A program made the position numbers and the translations under genes. Below are positions 25,691 to 34,309 of a DNA stretch of 56,119 nt, one piece after another. Origin of the DNA: a virus; the IMG/VR virus record IMGVR_UViG_3300036801_000212, positions 64,001-120,119 of that record; one strand, 5' to 3'. Position 1 is the stretch's first letter, and each line of letters opens with the position of its first letter. The notes beneath the pieces are model-generated. The model saw only the letters and a program-made list of their open reading frames with translations, made no database searches and was not told where the DNA came from.

Positions 25691-26215
25691 ATGACCGCAT
25701 ACGTGGTGAGCGCCTCGGTAAGCAATACCGGAACTTCGTTCGTCTCATTATTTGTCAGTCCAGCCTCGTTTGAGATACGCGTTGCTCAGGTTCAATACGC
25801 CTATCAGGCTAACGCATATAACGAAGTTCTCATGACGGCCACCGCGGGGTACTACAGCTCGGGGATGTCTGGGGGCTCTACGGCGACGATCGGCCCTATG
25901 CGTGTGGGTTCTCTTGCCGCGACCGCGACCGCAAAATCGGGCGCTACGGGCTCGGGCACCTTCTTCACAATGGGTGAGTATCTGACCGGACAGTACGTGA
26001 ACAACTCGATCGGCCCAGACAATACGATTATCCAAGGCGTAATTGTCGAGGGCGGCTCGTACACGTTTTCGCCACCGTTTGATCTGATTCTCTCTCCTGG
26101 GACTGCTTTCGCCACGACCCTCAGGGCTGACGCTGCCACTGGCGGCGATGATGCTGGCGGGACGCTCGTTATCGTCATTTATTTCGAAGAGCTGCGGCTT
26201 TCTTGGCCTTACTAG
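25691..26215 (+). CDS. Beta-rich minor tail or adhesin protein, 174 aa
   Basis: The product is Ser/Thr/Ala/Gly-rich with regular strand patterns (SFVSLFVSPASFEIRVAQVQ ... GGTLVIVIYFEELRLSWP), like small trimeric tail-tip proteins. There is no recognised family. It is one of three genes lying between the two hub modules, so it may form part of a composite hub. Confidence 0.5.
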   Translation: MTAYVVSASVSNTGTSFVSLFVSPASFEIRVAQVQYAYQANAYNEVLMTATAGYYSSGMSGGSTATIGPMRVGSLAATATAKSGATGSGTFFTMGEYLTGQYVNNSIGPDNTIIQGVIVEGGSYTFSPPFDLILSPGTAFATTLRADAATGGDDAGGTLVIVIYFEELRLSWPY

Positions 26216-26236
26216 CCATTCACTAAGGAGTTGCTA

Positions 26237-26680
26237 GTGGCTAACTTATTCTCTGAATACGCCTACGGCCGTTGGATCGACAAATACAGTCTGCCGCTTG
26301 GTGGCGACAACATCCTTATTGTTCTCGTCCAGTCGACCAGTCTGCCATCTGACGGCGCATTCGCTGGCTATCAGTATCTCTCCCAGGTGTGGTCCGGCGG
26401 TGGCATTGAGGCGACGTTTACTAACTACTCAAGACTCTCGATTACCACCGGTATCACGACCACGGTTGGCGCGACCACCACGGTGAGTATTCCGAGTCAA
26501 GTGTGGAATTCAGCGGGTGGTGCTACGAACAACTCGTTAGGCGCGTTGCTCACTTGCTATAAGCCCACCTCGATCAGCGCTGATTCTGCTATCCAGTTGA
26601 TGACGAAGCACGATTTCGTGGCCACCACAACGGGCGGCAATTTGACTGCGGTGATCACCAACATTGGTTCGGTGACGTAA
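26237..26680 (+). CDS. Beta-rich minor tail protein, 147 aa
   Basis: AAGGAG 7 bases upstream favours the GTG at 26237 over the TTG six bases earlier. The start (MANLFSEYAYGRWIDKYSLP) leads into a Thr/Ser/Gly-rich beta protein. The family is not recognised. Three-base spacing to the next gene indicates co-translation in the tail operon. Confidence 0.5.
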   Translation: MANLFSEYAYGRWIDKYSLPLGGDNILIVLVQSTSLPSDGAFAGYQYLSQVWSGGGIEATFTNYSRLSITTGITTTVGATTTVSIPSQVWNSAGGATNNSLGALLTCYKPTSISADSAIQLMTKHDFVATTTGGNLTAVITNIGSVT

Positions 26681-27466
26681 GTGCCGGCGACATTGCAGTT
26701 TTTCGACATGTCTGTGTCGGTGACCCCGCCAACCGGCCATCAAGAACCACTGCCGATCACGCTCGGTCCGAACTGGCAGCCGAACGACTATAGGTTGCTG
26801 TTCCTTTCTGGGTCCGGGGCCGAACAGCAATCCCCCAGCGTGACCGCGACCGAGATGAAGATGAACACCGACCCACCCGCCACATTCACCAAAGCCTACG
26901 CATTGAACGTGGGGAAAGAAACCCATGGTGTCTACTACCGGCAGTTGGTGTCTGGCGATGTGGATCAGTTTGTGACGTGGGCGAAGCCGTCGAACTGGCG
27001 CCACTACATGGTGGGTTTCCTTACCGTCCGCGGGGTGAGTCCGGGGAGCACTATCACGGCCGGGTCACTGTCGGGGTGGCGCGGCGGCGCTAATGGCATC
27101 CAGTACACCATCGCCGACACAACAGACTCCGCAACGGTGACCTCGGTGACGGTTCCCGGTGCCGGCACAATGATTTTCGCTGTGGGGAACGTCGCGGCTC
27201 CCACCCAAATCAACTGGCCTAACTGGCCGGTAGCGATGGGCGTGCCGACCGGCTGGACGGCATTAGTCGCAACACCGAATAGTGGTGACACGTTTTTCGA
27301 GTACGACACGAATCCGTGTTTCAACATCGTCGCAAGTTCTTACGGCTCGTCCGGGTCGACCGGGTCTGTGGTGTTCCCTGCCGGTCAAGGCGCGCCGGCG
27401 TTTGCCGGGCTTTATGCGTTTATAACTCCGGCACCTGACGTGTCGGTGACGGTAGGGGCGGCATAG
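26681..27466 (+). CDS. Minor tail protein with lectin-like fold features, 261 aa
   Basis: The frame starts GTG directly after the preceding stop. Repeated pattern of strands with W and N (PITLGPNWQPNDYRLLFLSG ... PSNWRHYMVGFLTVRGVSPG) resembles phage proteins annotated as tail-associated beta-sandwich or carbohydrate-binding domains. The end (FAGLYAFITPAPDVSVTVGAA) is a strand that may pack into a neighbour. The exact role is unknown. Confidence 0.5.
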   Translation: MPATLQFFDMSVSVTPPTGHQEPLPITLGPNWQPNDYRLLFLSGSGAEQQSPSVTATEMKMNTDPPATFTKAYALNVGKETHGVYYRQLVSGDVDQFVTWAKPSNWRHYMVGFLTVRGVSPGSTITAGSLSGWRGGANGIQYTIADTTDSATVTSVTVPGAGTMIFAVGNVAAPTQINWPNWPVAMGVPTGWTALVATPNSGDTFFEYDTNPCFNIVASSYGSSGSTGSVVFPAGQGAPAFAGLYAFITPAPDVSVTVGAA

Positions 27467-29089
27467 ATGGCTGAAGTCGACACCGCATCAGTAATCACCC
27501 CCAGTATCTCCACGGCTGTCACCTACGTCATCGGTACAGCGTTTGAAGCCAATACCGCTGGACAGGTTTTCAATCCTCTAATCGGATACTGGATTTCTGA
27601 TCCCTTGGTGCTACCGGGTAACGCGGTAACAGGTTCGGTGGTTCGCTGGGTTGCGAATACTCCGATAGGTACATCGGTTACTGTTCAAACAAGTATCAAT
27701 AACGGCGCAAGTTGGAATTTGGTCACCAATGACCAGGCCGTGCCAAGATTGTTGAATGGTGACACCACCACCCAATCGGTGTTGGCGAAGATAACTTTCA
27801 CCCGAGCGGTGGCTCCGTCGTTTTTCCCGAGTCCATCGATTTATCCGAGTCCATCACTCTATCCGAGTGGCGGTGGACCTTCGGTGAGCTATTTCGAGTT
27901 GGATGTCTCAGTCGATGCTTCCGTGGATGAATTAGTGCCTATCGGTTTGGGCATGATCGATAGTGTCACTACGCACGCTATCAGCGGAACTACGGGTGGT
28001 GGTTCGACCACGAATGCTTCTTCGACTACCGCGGTGATCAGCCAGGGTGGTGGTCAAACCGGTGGCGGCACTGTTATTAAGGTGCACGCCAACGATTTGA
28101 GTTACGCCATCAAAAGAAATGTGTGGCAGCAGCCGTTCACTGTTCCCGGCGGGCAGTTGTATACGAACGCCATTCAAGCGATGGTGCAAAACCGTCTCCC
28201 GTCGCAGATCGCGTTTAATCTGTCGACTACCACTGAAGTAACCCCACTCTTGGTGTACGGCGCCTCTCAGGGTGGCGATCCGTGGCAGGACATTATGGAA
28301 CTGGCCGCGGCGATCGGTTTTGAGGTTTTCTTCGACGCCACCGGAATATGTGTAGTTAGACCTATCCCAGACCCGTCCACGGGTGATCCGGTGTGGGCTT
28401 TCGACGAAAACATTGTCCAGCTTGTCGCCGAGGCGGAATTCGATTTATCTTCTGAGCAGACGTTCAACGACATTGTTGTCATCGGACAGTCAACTTCTTC
28501 AGAGAACCCTTTCTCGGCGGAAGCCTTTGACAACGACCCAAACTCCCCCACTTATATTCTTGGCAATTACGGGAGAGTCACGCAAAGGGTTAACTCGTCG
28601 CTGATTGGTTCCCAATATCAAGCGCAGGCCATGGCCTATTCGGCTTTGTACGCTTCGCTCGGAGCGGCGAACACTGTCACTTTGACCGTTGTTCCAATGG
28701 CAGCTTTGGAACCCGGGGATCTGATCTTGATTGTGTGTTCGGACGTGAAAGCGAACGGCATCTACATGATCAACTCAATGGTTACCCCATTGTCCCCGGC
28801 GTATCCGATGACGTTGACCTGCTTCCGCCAATCCACCAGCGGAACATTGGGTCTGGCCGGAGCCTTCGGATTCACCGACGGGATCACAATCAACGGCTCG
28901 AATGTGATCACATCCAATTCGGCGGACTTCACCTCAGGTGATGTTGGTGCTTCTGTCTACGGCAATGGAATTCCCGTCAACGCCACCATTTCTTCGGTGA
29001 CCAATTCCACCACCGCGGTGATGTCGGCGAATGCCACTGCCTCCGCTACTGACGTTTACATCGTCGTCAGCGTCGGGTCCGGAACTTAA
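27467..29089 (+). CDS. Tail hub protein, C-terminal modules (DUF5047-like), 540 aa
   Basis: Residues 1-190 form a beta-sandwich that could bind carbohydrate. From about residue 205 the pattern IKVHANDLSYAIKRNVWQQP ... LYTNAIQAMVQNRLPSQIAF and the segment WQDIMELAAAIGFEVFFDAT match the later hub domains of phage base proteins. The C-terminal 70 residues (TDGITINGSNVITSNSADFT ...) look like an added beta module. A normal N-terminal hub domain is missing here but exists as the separate gene at 25289. Confidence 0.68.
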   Translation: MAEVDTASVITPSISTAVTYVIGTAFEANTAGQVFNPLIGYWISDPLVLPGNAVTGSVVRWVANTPIGTSVTVQTSINNGASWNLVTNDQAVPRLLNGDTTTQSVLAKITFTRAVAPSFFPSPSIYPSPSLYPSGGGPSVSYFELDVSVDASVDELVPIGLGMIDSVTTHAISGTTGGGSTTNASSTTAVISQGGGQTGGGTVIKVHANDLSYAIKRNVWQQPFTVPGGQLYTNAIQAMVQNRLPSQIAFNLSTTTEVTPLLVYGASQGGDPWQDIMELAAAIGFEVFFDATGICVVRPIPDPSTGDPVWAFDENIVQLVAEAEFDLSSEQTFNDIVVIGQSTSSENPFSAEAFDNDPNSPTYILGNYGRVTQRVNSSLIGSQYQAQAMAYSALYASLGAANTVTLTVVPMAALEPGDLILIVCSDVKANGIYMINSMVTPLSPAYPMTLTCFRQSTSGTLGLAGAFGFTDGITINGSNVITSNSADFTSGDVGASVYGNGIPVNATISSVTNSTTAVMSANATASATDVYIVVSVGSGT

Positions 29090-29099
29090 GAGAGGTCCC

Positions 29100-29411
29100 A
29101 TGGCAACCGGTTCTCCCATCGATCGGGCCGCCCGAGCTATCAAAAAAGCGGGCAGCACCAGCCCCGCTTGGGTGCAACGTACCCAACAAATGAGCATGCA
29201 TCAAGGAACCTTAACTCGGGTCGACACCTACAACGGTGTGGCCGACTTTCAGTTCCCTGATCAACTCATCATTCCTTCGGTGAACTACATCCGTCCCTAC
29301 ACCGACACCAACCTTCCCCAAGTGGGACATGTTGTGTGGGGTATCAACAACGGCACCGATTTCATGATTTGGGGCCAACACCAGGTTCTCAATGGGCTGG
29401 TGAGCATGTGA
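29100..29411 (+). CDS. Small minor tail protein, 103 aa
   Basis: ATG at 29100 follows AGAGAGG. The protein has a helical start (IDRAARAIKKAGSTSPAWVQ) and a beta region that ends GQHQVLNGLVSM. The following gene ends GQHSVLNGSVTM, so the two share a C-terminal motif and probably the same partner. The genes overlap by GTGA. Confidence 0.55.
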   Translation: MATGSPIDRAARAIKKAGSTSPAWVQRTQQMSMHQGTLTRVDTYNGVADFQFPDQLIIPSVNYIRPYTDTNLPQVGHVVWGINNGTDFMIWGQHQVLNGLVSM

Positions 29412-29719
29412 CCATTCCCCTAGCATTCGGGTTCGTCCCGATCCCCGGGACGATGTTTCTCAATCAGTATTCTGATTTCGTCACCGAGATCATCTCCGAT
29501 GCGGGTTCGTGGCCGGACGGATGCTCTATAGAGTTCCGATTCCAGCCGAGCAACACCACCACGTGGACCACATGGCCTGCCACCATTACCGGAGCAACAG
29601 CGTCGTGGGATGTTCTGCCGGCCGATGTAGCGACGTTAGTGGCGACCCAGACGCTACCCGCTTCGAGCGAGTGGATTTTCGGTCAGCATTCGGTGCTTAA
29701 CGGCTCCGTGACGATGTGA
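29408..29719 (+). CDS. Small minor tail protein with shared C-terminal motif, 103 aa
   Basis: GTG at 29408 overlaps the previous stop. The product begins TIPLAFGFVPIPGTMFLNQY, is beta-rich with several Trp, and ends FGQHSVLNGSVTM, almost the same tail as its neighbour. It is the same length as the neighbour although the rest differs, which suggests a module swap or two subunits of one complex. Confidence 0.55.
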   Translation: MTIPLAFGFVPIPGTMFLNQYSDFVTEIISDAGSWPDGCSIEFRFQPSNTTTWTTWPATITGATASWDVLPADVATLVATQTLPASSEWIFGQHSVLNGSVTM

Positions 29720-29726
29720 GCGCCCC

Positions 29727-30113
29727 GTGACCACTCCACGCTTGACCACCCTGGTATATCCCCTAGTGATCCCACAAGGCGCTGACTGGCCTGGGACGAA
29801 TTTCCCGATCGTCGGCCCTGACGGCACCCCGTATGACCTGACCGGCTGCACCGCGAAGGGGCAAATCAGGCCCTTCCCCGGGTCGGGCGAGCTCTACTAC
29901 ACCTGGTCAACGAGCCCCAGTGCAGGTCAGGGGCTAATCACTTTGTCCGGGAGCACGTTGACCATTCGGGTGCTCGCCGACGAATCCGCGTTGTGGACGT
30001 TCATTCGAGGCGCCTACGACATTCTGCTCACCAACCCTGCCGCTCCCGTCGGGCTAAAGGTGTCCCGGGTGGCGATGGGCACCGTCACGGCTTCCCAAGA
30101 AGTCACGATATAA
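29727..30113 (+). CDS. Minor tail/baseplate-like protein, 128 aa
   Basis: The sequence IPQGADWPGTNFPIVGPDGT PYDLTGCTAKGQIRP and the later LADESALWTFIRGAYDILLT recall the BppU-like N-terminal domain that attaches receptor-binding proteins to the baseplate. GTG start; the spacing of 7 bases from the previous stop keeps it in the operon. Confidence 0.55.
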   Translation: MTTPRLTTLVYPLVIPQGADWPGTNFPIVGPDGTPYDLTGCTAKGQIRPFPGSGELYYTWSTSPSAGQGLITLSGSTLTIRVLADESALWTFIRGAYDILLTNPAAPVGLKVSRVAMGTVTASQEVTI

Positions 30114-30136
30114 ACATAGCTGCTTAAGGAGCACAT

Positions 30137-30397
30137 GTGCCCACTGTTCGTCTCGGCAACCGCGCCGCCATCGACCGGGGTCAAATCCTGGAAGGGAACC
30201 GGGTAACCACAATTCAGATACTCGACGAGAACGACCTCGGCTCGCGGATGCGCACCATCACTCATGCTGACGGTCTATGGCCCAACATGTCTGTTCACCC
30301 CGCCGCGTGGGTTGAGTGTGACGACGATTCTGAGCTGGAAAGCGCGCTTGCGACGCATTTCGGCTGCCCGGTCGGCATGCCCGCCAGCTGGATCTAG
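30137..30397 (+). CDS. Hypothetical protein, 86 aa, just before an endonuclease scar
   Basis: TTAAGGAG precedes the GTG. The product (MPTVRLGNRAAIDRGQILEG...) has a beta N-terminal half and an acidic segment near residue 60 (DDDSELESAL). It stops at 30397 and the next 138 bases encode, in another frame, the tail of an endonuclease VII gene. Its C-terminus may therefore have been reshaped when that element was lost. Confidence 0.5.
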   Translation: MPTVRLGNRAAIDRGQILEGNRVTTIQILDENDLGSRMRTITHADGLWPNMSVHPAAWVECDDDSELESALATHFGCPVGMPASWI

Positions 30398-30535
30398 CAA
30401 ACGACCAACCAGGTGCGCGGCCTTCTCTGCGACGCCTGCAACAAGGGTCTCGGCGCATTCAAAGATGACACGGTACGCCTGTCGGCGGCCATCGATTACC
30501 TAGAACGGGCTGCCTCGCCTCTAGTCGCAGGCTAA
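30398..30535 (+). pseudogene. C-terminal remnant of an endonuclease VII gene
   Basis: With no start codon of its own, this frame reads [19 protein letters not shown] followed by [15 protein letters not shown] and stops at 30533-30535. This is the last part of the endonuclease VII pattern seen in the genes at 3267, 2824 and 9836 (LLC..CN.GLG.F.D). The upstream catalytic Cys and His region is gone. It is best read as the scar of a homing gene once inserted between tail genes. Confidence 0.8.
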
Positions 30536-30547
30536 TCAAATCAGATT

Positions 30548-30588
30548 ACAGAATGGGCACTCCCCGATCCGAGGAGCGCCCATTCTGT
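30548..30588 (+). terminator. Long hairpin after the endonuclease remnant
   Basis: ACAGAATGGGC pairs with GCCCATTCTGT, and inside it CTCC pairs with GGAG. The stem is long and stable but is not followed by Ts, so it could serve as an mRNA-stability or weak termination element left from the lost insert. Confidence 0.55.
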
Positions 30589-30617
30589 CGTGCACGTAAA
30601 TCGAAAGGGCAAGTTCA

Positions 30618-31262
30618 ATGCGGGTAAACTCTGGCGCCGATGCTCAGGCGTGCGCGATGGGTGGCGACGTGGCCGGTTACACCGGTACCGCCTCCGGTAC
30701 GACGACGACTACCACGCTTACTGCTACGGGTACGCCATGGGTAGCAAGTGCGTTCGTCGGCCACATTGTTGTGACCACGTCAGCGCCGATGGCGTATGGG
30801 GTCATCACCGCCAACACGACGAGTGTGCTGACGGTGGATCGGTGGTACGCCCCTGGGAGCCCTGGTGGCGCGGCCACAACTACCCCGAGTAACACTACGA
30901 CCTTTGCTGTCCTTCCGGGCAATGCTCCGTACTGGTACATGGCTCTGACTGCCAACGCCTCTGCGGCGTTGGCTACCGACACGGCCTTGACCGGCGAGAT
31001 CACCACAGCTGGCGGTGGTCTGATCCGTCAGCTGGCCACCTATGCTCACACGACTGGCGCGTCTTCCTACTCGTTGGCCGCCACGTTCACGGCCAATGGT
31101 TCTGACTCGTTGGGTTCACCGGTGACCATCGCTAAGATCGGCATTTTTAACACGCTGACCGGTGCAACTGGGCGTATGCAGTTCGAGACGCTGCTGTCTG
31201 CTACCGCCACGATTACCGCCATTGGGGACGCACTGACCGTAACTGACACGGTCAGCCTTTAA
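30618..31262 (+). CDS. Tail fibre-like protein, 214 aa
   Basis: The sequence is a Thr/Ala/Gly-rich beta protein (GTTTTTTLTATGTPWVASAF, then MAYGVITANTTSVLTVDRWY) ending in TALTGEITTAGGGLIRQLA and ATITAIGDALTVTDTVSL, a style found in phage tail-tip proteins that sit next to fibres. AAAGGG precedes the ATG. A tiny 19-codon frame (31262-31321, ending QVNVTQTITM) overlaps the stop by TAATG and may be a remnant or coupler. Confidence 0.55.
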   Translation: MRVNSGADAQACAMGGDVAGYTGTASGTTTTTTLTATGTPWVASAFVGHIVVTTSAPMAYGVITANTTSVLTVDRWYAPGSPGGAATTTPSNTTTFAVLPGNAPYWYMALTANASAALATDTALTGEITTAGGGLIRQLATYAHTTGASSYSLAATFTANGSDSLGSPVTIAKIGIFNTLTGATGRMQFETLLSATATITAIGDALTVTDTVSL

Positions 31263-31354
31263 TGGATCACGTCCAACATGGGCGACCGCAGGTCAACGTC
31301 ACACAAACCATCACCATGTAGTTGGTGCTCACTACCCAGACGAGGGGTGAGATC

Positions 31355-31567
31355 ATGGCGGAGCTATACCGCCTCATTGAAACCGGTGGCGCCTATCCGG
31401 CGCGGCCGCCAATCGGATATGTCGACTTCCTTGGCTCCGTTGATCCTGGGTCATTGATGCGGGTCGGTGATACCTGGACGCAAACACCATCACCACCAGG
31501 TGGGTATTCGCCTGTTGTCCAGTTCAGGGTGTCTAGGCGTTGCTGGCTGCTTGGTCGGAGTCGTTGA
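31355..31567 (+). CDS. Small tail-region protein, 70 aa
   Basis: ATG at 31355 has GAGGGG upstream. The product (MAELYRLIETGGAYPARPPI...) is beta- and Gly/Pro-rich and ends in a basic stretch (FRVSRRCWLLGRSR). The stop overlaps the start of the spike gene by TGATG, so it may feed ribosomes into it. Function not recognised. Confidence 0.5.
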   Translation: MAELYRLIETGGAYPARPPIGYVDFLGSVDPGSLMRVGDTWTQTPSPPGGYSPVVQFRVSRRCWLLGRSR

Positions 31568-33513
31568 TGGCGGGTCCAACCGCACCTCCGACGGGAACGA
31601 GGTTTTCCACCGGGGAAGACCTTTCATTGTTGAATGGACCTACGTCCGCGCCGCCGGGAGCAGTTGTCGTCGCTCCCGGCGGCACCGGGCTAGACAATGC
31701 CACCATCGCCAACCCGGCAGGTGCCACGTTTTACCTGCTCGCTGGCACACACGTATTGGGCGGTGGCTCGCCAAACGAGTTCAACCAGGTCCAGCCCAAG
31801 GCCGGAAACACCTACATCGGTGCGCCCGGCGCGATCCTGAACGGCCGCAACATCAACCGGTACGCGTTCACCGGCACCGCCGCCGGGGTGACCCTCCGCT
31901 ATTTGGAGGTCACCGGCTTCGCCTGTTTCATCGACCAGTTCGTGGTCAACCACGACGCCGGCTCCGGGTGGACGCTTAGTTACTGCAACATCCACGGCAA
32001 CACCGGCGCCGGAGTCGGTATCGGTATCGGCGCGGTGCTATCGCACTGCTGGCTGCACGACAACTCCCAATACGGGTTTTCTTCGTACAAGCCGCCAGTC
32101 GATGCGGGCGCCACCTCGGCGATCACCAACGTCACCGTCGATCACTGCGAGATCGCGCACAACGGGACGCTGTCCGACGAGGTCAACGCGAACGGAACAC
32201 TCACCGGCAACGGCCGTAACGGTGCCTGCAAATTCTGGGACACTAACGGCATCACGGTCACCGACAATTGGGTGCACCACTCCAACTGGGTTGGTATCTG
32301 GGCTGACACGAACAATATCGGTTGCCAAGTTGATGGAAATCTTGTTGAGTACAACGCCGCCATGGCGTTCATGTACGAAATCTCGTACAACTTCTCCATC
32401 ACCAACAACACGTTCCAGTACAACGCCATTTATGCCGGGTTGAACTTCGCCAGCCGGTCAGACAACTTCCCGGTGCCGGCGGTGTACATCTCCGAATCGG
32501 GAGGTGACTCCGGTGCGTCGAGCACCTATGCGGCCAGCGTCATCTCGGGCAACACATTTTTGAACAACTGGGGAGACATCACGCTCTGGGAGAGCGCCGA
32601 TAGGTTCTGCAATTCTCCCGCGAACAGCTCCGGCAAGATTTACAAACCACGCCACGGCGGCGCATCCCTCGCGGTGTGCAACAACCCCGCACCGAAGGTG
32701 CTGACGGTCAGCTTTACTTCGGGTTCGCCCAGCTTCACCGTGACCTCTGGGACGCTGGAATCCACCGACGAAGGTCGACCGGTCAGCGGTATTGGGATAC
32801 CCGCCGGTACGAAAGTGAACGAGCCGACCTCGGCAACCGGCCCAGTCGGATATCTCTCGCCCACGTCGGGTCAAATGAACCAGAACGCCACCATCACAGG
32901 CAGCTCAACTATCACCCTGGCCGCTGGCACCATTAACGTCAATCCGGCCTATACGGCGTGTCGTTGGCATACCCAGAACATCACCATTTCGGGCAACATT
33001 TTCAAACACGATTCAGCTACTGTCCTCAACGGGCAATCATTGCCTTCCGGTGTGATCACTGGCAAGATTGCTCTCCTGTCCCAGTACGGTAGTTATCCCG
33101 CGTGGTCCCCCTACCAGGGATGGACCATCGCGGACTCGATCACGTACAGCCAGAACAACGTATGGTCGGGCAATACGTATCAGGGCGATTACTCGTGGAT
33201 GCCACACGACACAAGCATGGCGGTCACTTTTGCTGCGTGGCAAGCGACATATGGGCAAGATGCCGGGTCGACATTCGGGTCATTCGGCGGGAGTGCCGCC
33301 GTCTCGGATTCGTTGAATGCGGCGGATAGCGCGTCTCGGTCGGTGCGACTTGTGCGTTTTACCACTGATGCGGTTCTCGCCGCAGACACGGCACGCGGTC
33401 CCTCACGCGTGGGCCTACCAGTCTGGACAACCCTCACCGGAACCGGCCGTGTCCCGGTGACCTTATACGCCGAGACCGCCAGCGGCCGTGTCCCAGCAGT
33501 GATCGGAGCCTAA
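31567..33513 (+). CDS. Parallel beta-helix tail spike, likely receptor binding or polysaccharide-degrading, 648 aa
   Basis: From about residue 80 to 380 the protein shows regular rungs with N, G and H at turns (WTLSYCNIHGNTGAGVGI, AVLSHCWLHDNSQYGF, NVTVDHCEIAHNG, TDNWVHHSNWVGIWADT, FSITNNTFQYNAIYAGLNF), the signature of a right-handed parallel beta-helix as in pectate-lyase-like spikes and depolymerases. The C-terminus contains SDSLNAADSASRSVRLVRF and TDAVLAADTARG, two copies of the repeat that builds the protein at 34823. ATG at 31567 overlaps the previous stop. Confidence 0.78.
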   Translation: MAGPTAPPTGTRFSTGEDLSLLNGPTSAPPGAVVVAPGGTGLDNATIANPAGATFYLLAGTHVLGGGSPNEFNQVQPKAGNTYIGAPGAILNGRNINRYAFTGTAAGVTLRYLEVTGFACFIDQFVVNHDAGSGWTLSYCNIHGNTGAGVGIGIGAVLSHCWLHDNSQYGFSSYKPPVDAGATSAITNVTVDHCEIAHNGTLSDEVNANGTLTGNGRNGACKFWDTNGITVTDNWVHHSNWVGIWADTNNIGCQVDGNLVEYNAAMAFMYEISYNFSITNNTFQYNAIYAGLNFASRSDNFPVPAVYISESGGDSGASSTYAASVISGNTFLNNWGDITLWESADRFCNSPANSSGKIYKPRHGGASLAVCNNPAPKVLTVSFTSGSPSFTVTSGTLESTDEGRPVSGIGIPAGTKVNEPTSATGPVGYLSPTSGQMNQNATITGSSTITLAAGTINVNPAYTACRWHTQNITISGNIFKHDSATVLNGQSLPSGVITGKIALLSQYGSYPAWSPYQGWTIADSITYSQNNVWSGNTYQGDYSWMPHDTSMAVTFAAWQATYGQDAGSTFGSFGGSAAVSDSLNAADSASRSVRLVRFTTDAVLAADTARGPSRVGLPVWTTLTGTGRVPVTLYAETASGRVPAVIGA

Positions 33514-33551
33514 TGACCACTTTTGTCAATGACGCGGCACGGGGATATTAG

Positions 33552-34232
33552 ATGCCTAATTCCATTTCGGCGGTTGGTACCGCCGTTGTATCAAGCTTTA
33601 CCGCTCCGCTGCCCGCGTTCAATGTGAATCCGACCGCTGTCGGCAACATGATCGGCCTTGGCATATTGCTGATCGGCAGTTCCGGGGCGACTGGGGTATC
33701 TGGCGGAAACTGCACCTGGACCCGCATAAACACCTCCCCTCCTAACACGGGAGGACTTGGCACAGTCTGTGATCTGTGGCTGGGCGTTGCCACCAGTACC
33801 GGTTCAGCGGCATTGACGGTAACCGGCGGCAGCAGCGGCGGTGACCTTCAGTACCAGCAGTTCGCCGGGGGTGGCGCGGGCACTGTCTGGTCCGTGGACG
33901 GCACCCAACAGGGCACCACGAATTTAAATACTTCTTCCACGTCGTTAGCGTTCCCGACTCTCGTTCCGGGCGGCGCAAGCCGGCTCTATTTTGGCTTTGC
34001 GGGCACCGCCAGTGCGAGCAGCGGCGTGACCTCGGGTTACACCCTGCAAGACCTATCGGCGACCAACGCCGTTGACATCATTTACAACGTGTCGGTATCG
34101 ACGTCACAAAGCCCGGTGGTGACACAAGGTAGTAGCCCGTATCAAACGTGCGGGGCATTGATCATCGCCGCCAGTCCCTCCGCTGCTGCGACGCCCGTAC
34201 AGGTTGTCTCGCAATACAACAGCTTCTTCTAA
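33552..34232 (+). CDS. Minor tail protein, 226 aa
   Basis: Beta-rich, Ser/Thr/Gly-rich protein (SSFTAPLPAFNVNPTAVGN..., SSTSLAFPTLVPGGASRLYF, CGALIIAASPSAAATPVQ). The last strand pattern is like phage proteins with a C-terminal chaperone or lectin domain, but I do not recognise it firmly. The 38-base gap before it contains a 12-codon frame starting TTFVNDAARGY, possibly a remnant of another tail gene. It is followed by a terminator. Confidence 0.55.
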   Translation: MPNSISAVGTAVVSSFTAPLPAFNVNPTAVGNMIGLGILLIGSSGATGVSGGNCTWTRINTSPPNTGGLGTVCDLWLGVATSTGSAALTVTGGSSGGDLQYQQFAGGGAGTVWSVDGTQQGTTNLNTSSTSLAFPTLVPGGASRLYFGFAGTASASSGVTSGYTLQDLSATNAVDIIYNVSVSTSQSPVVTQGSSPYQTCGALIIAASPSAAATPVQVVSQYNSFF

Positions 34233-34243
34233 CCGCTAAGGCA

Positions 34244-34273
34244 GCCCCGTCGGCTCTCCCGGCGGGGTTTTTT
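34244..34273 (+). terminator. Rho-independent terminator
   Basis: CCCCGTCGG pairs with CCGGCGGGG around a short loop and is followed by six Ts. It ends the first part of the fibre operon. Confidence 0.85.
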
Positions 34274-34309
34274 CGTGCCCGAAACACCCTTGAAAGGGAC
34301 AAAACTCTC

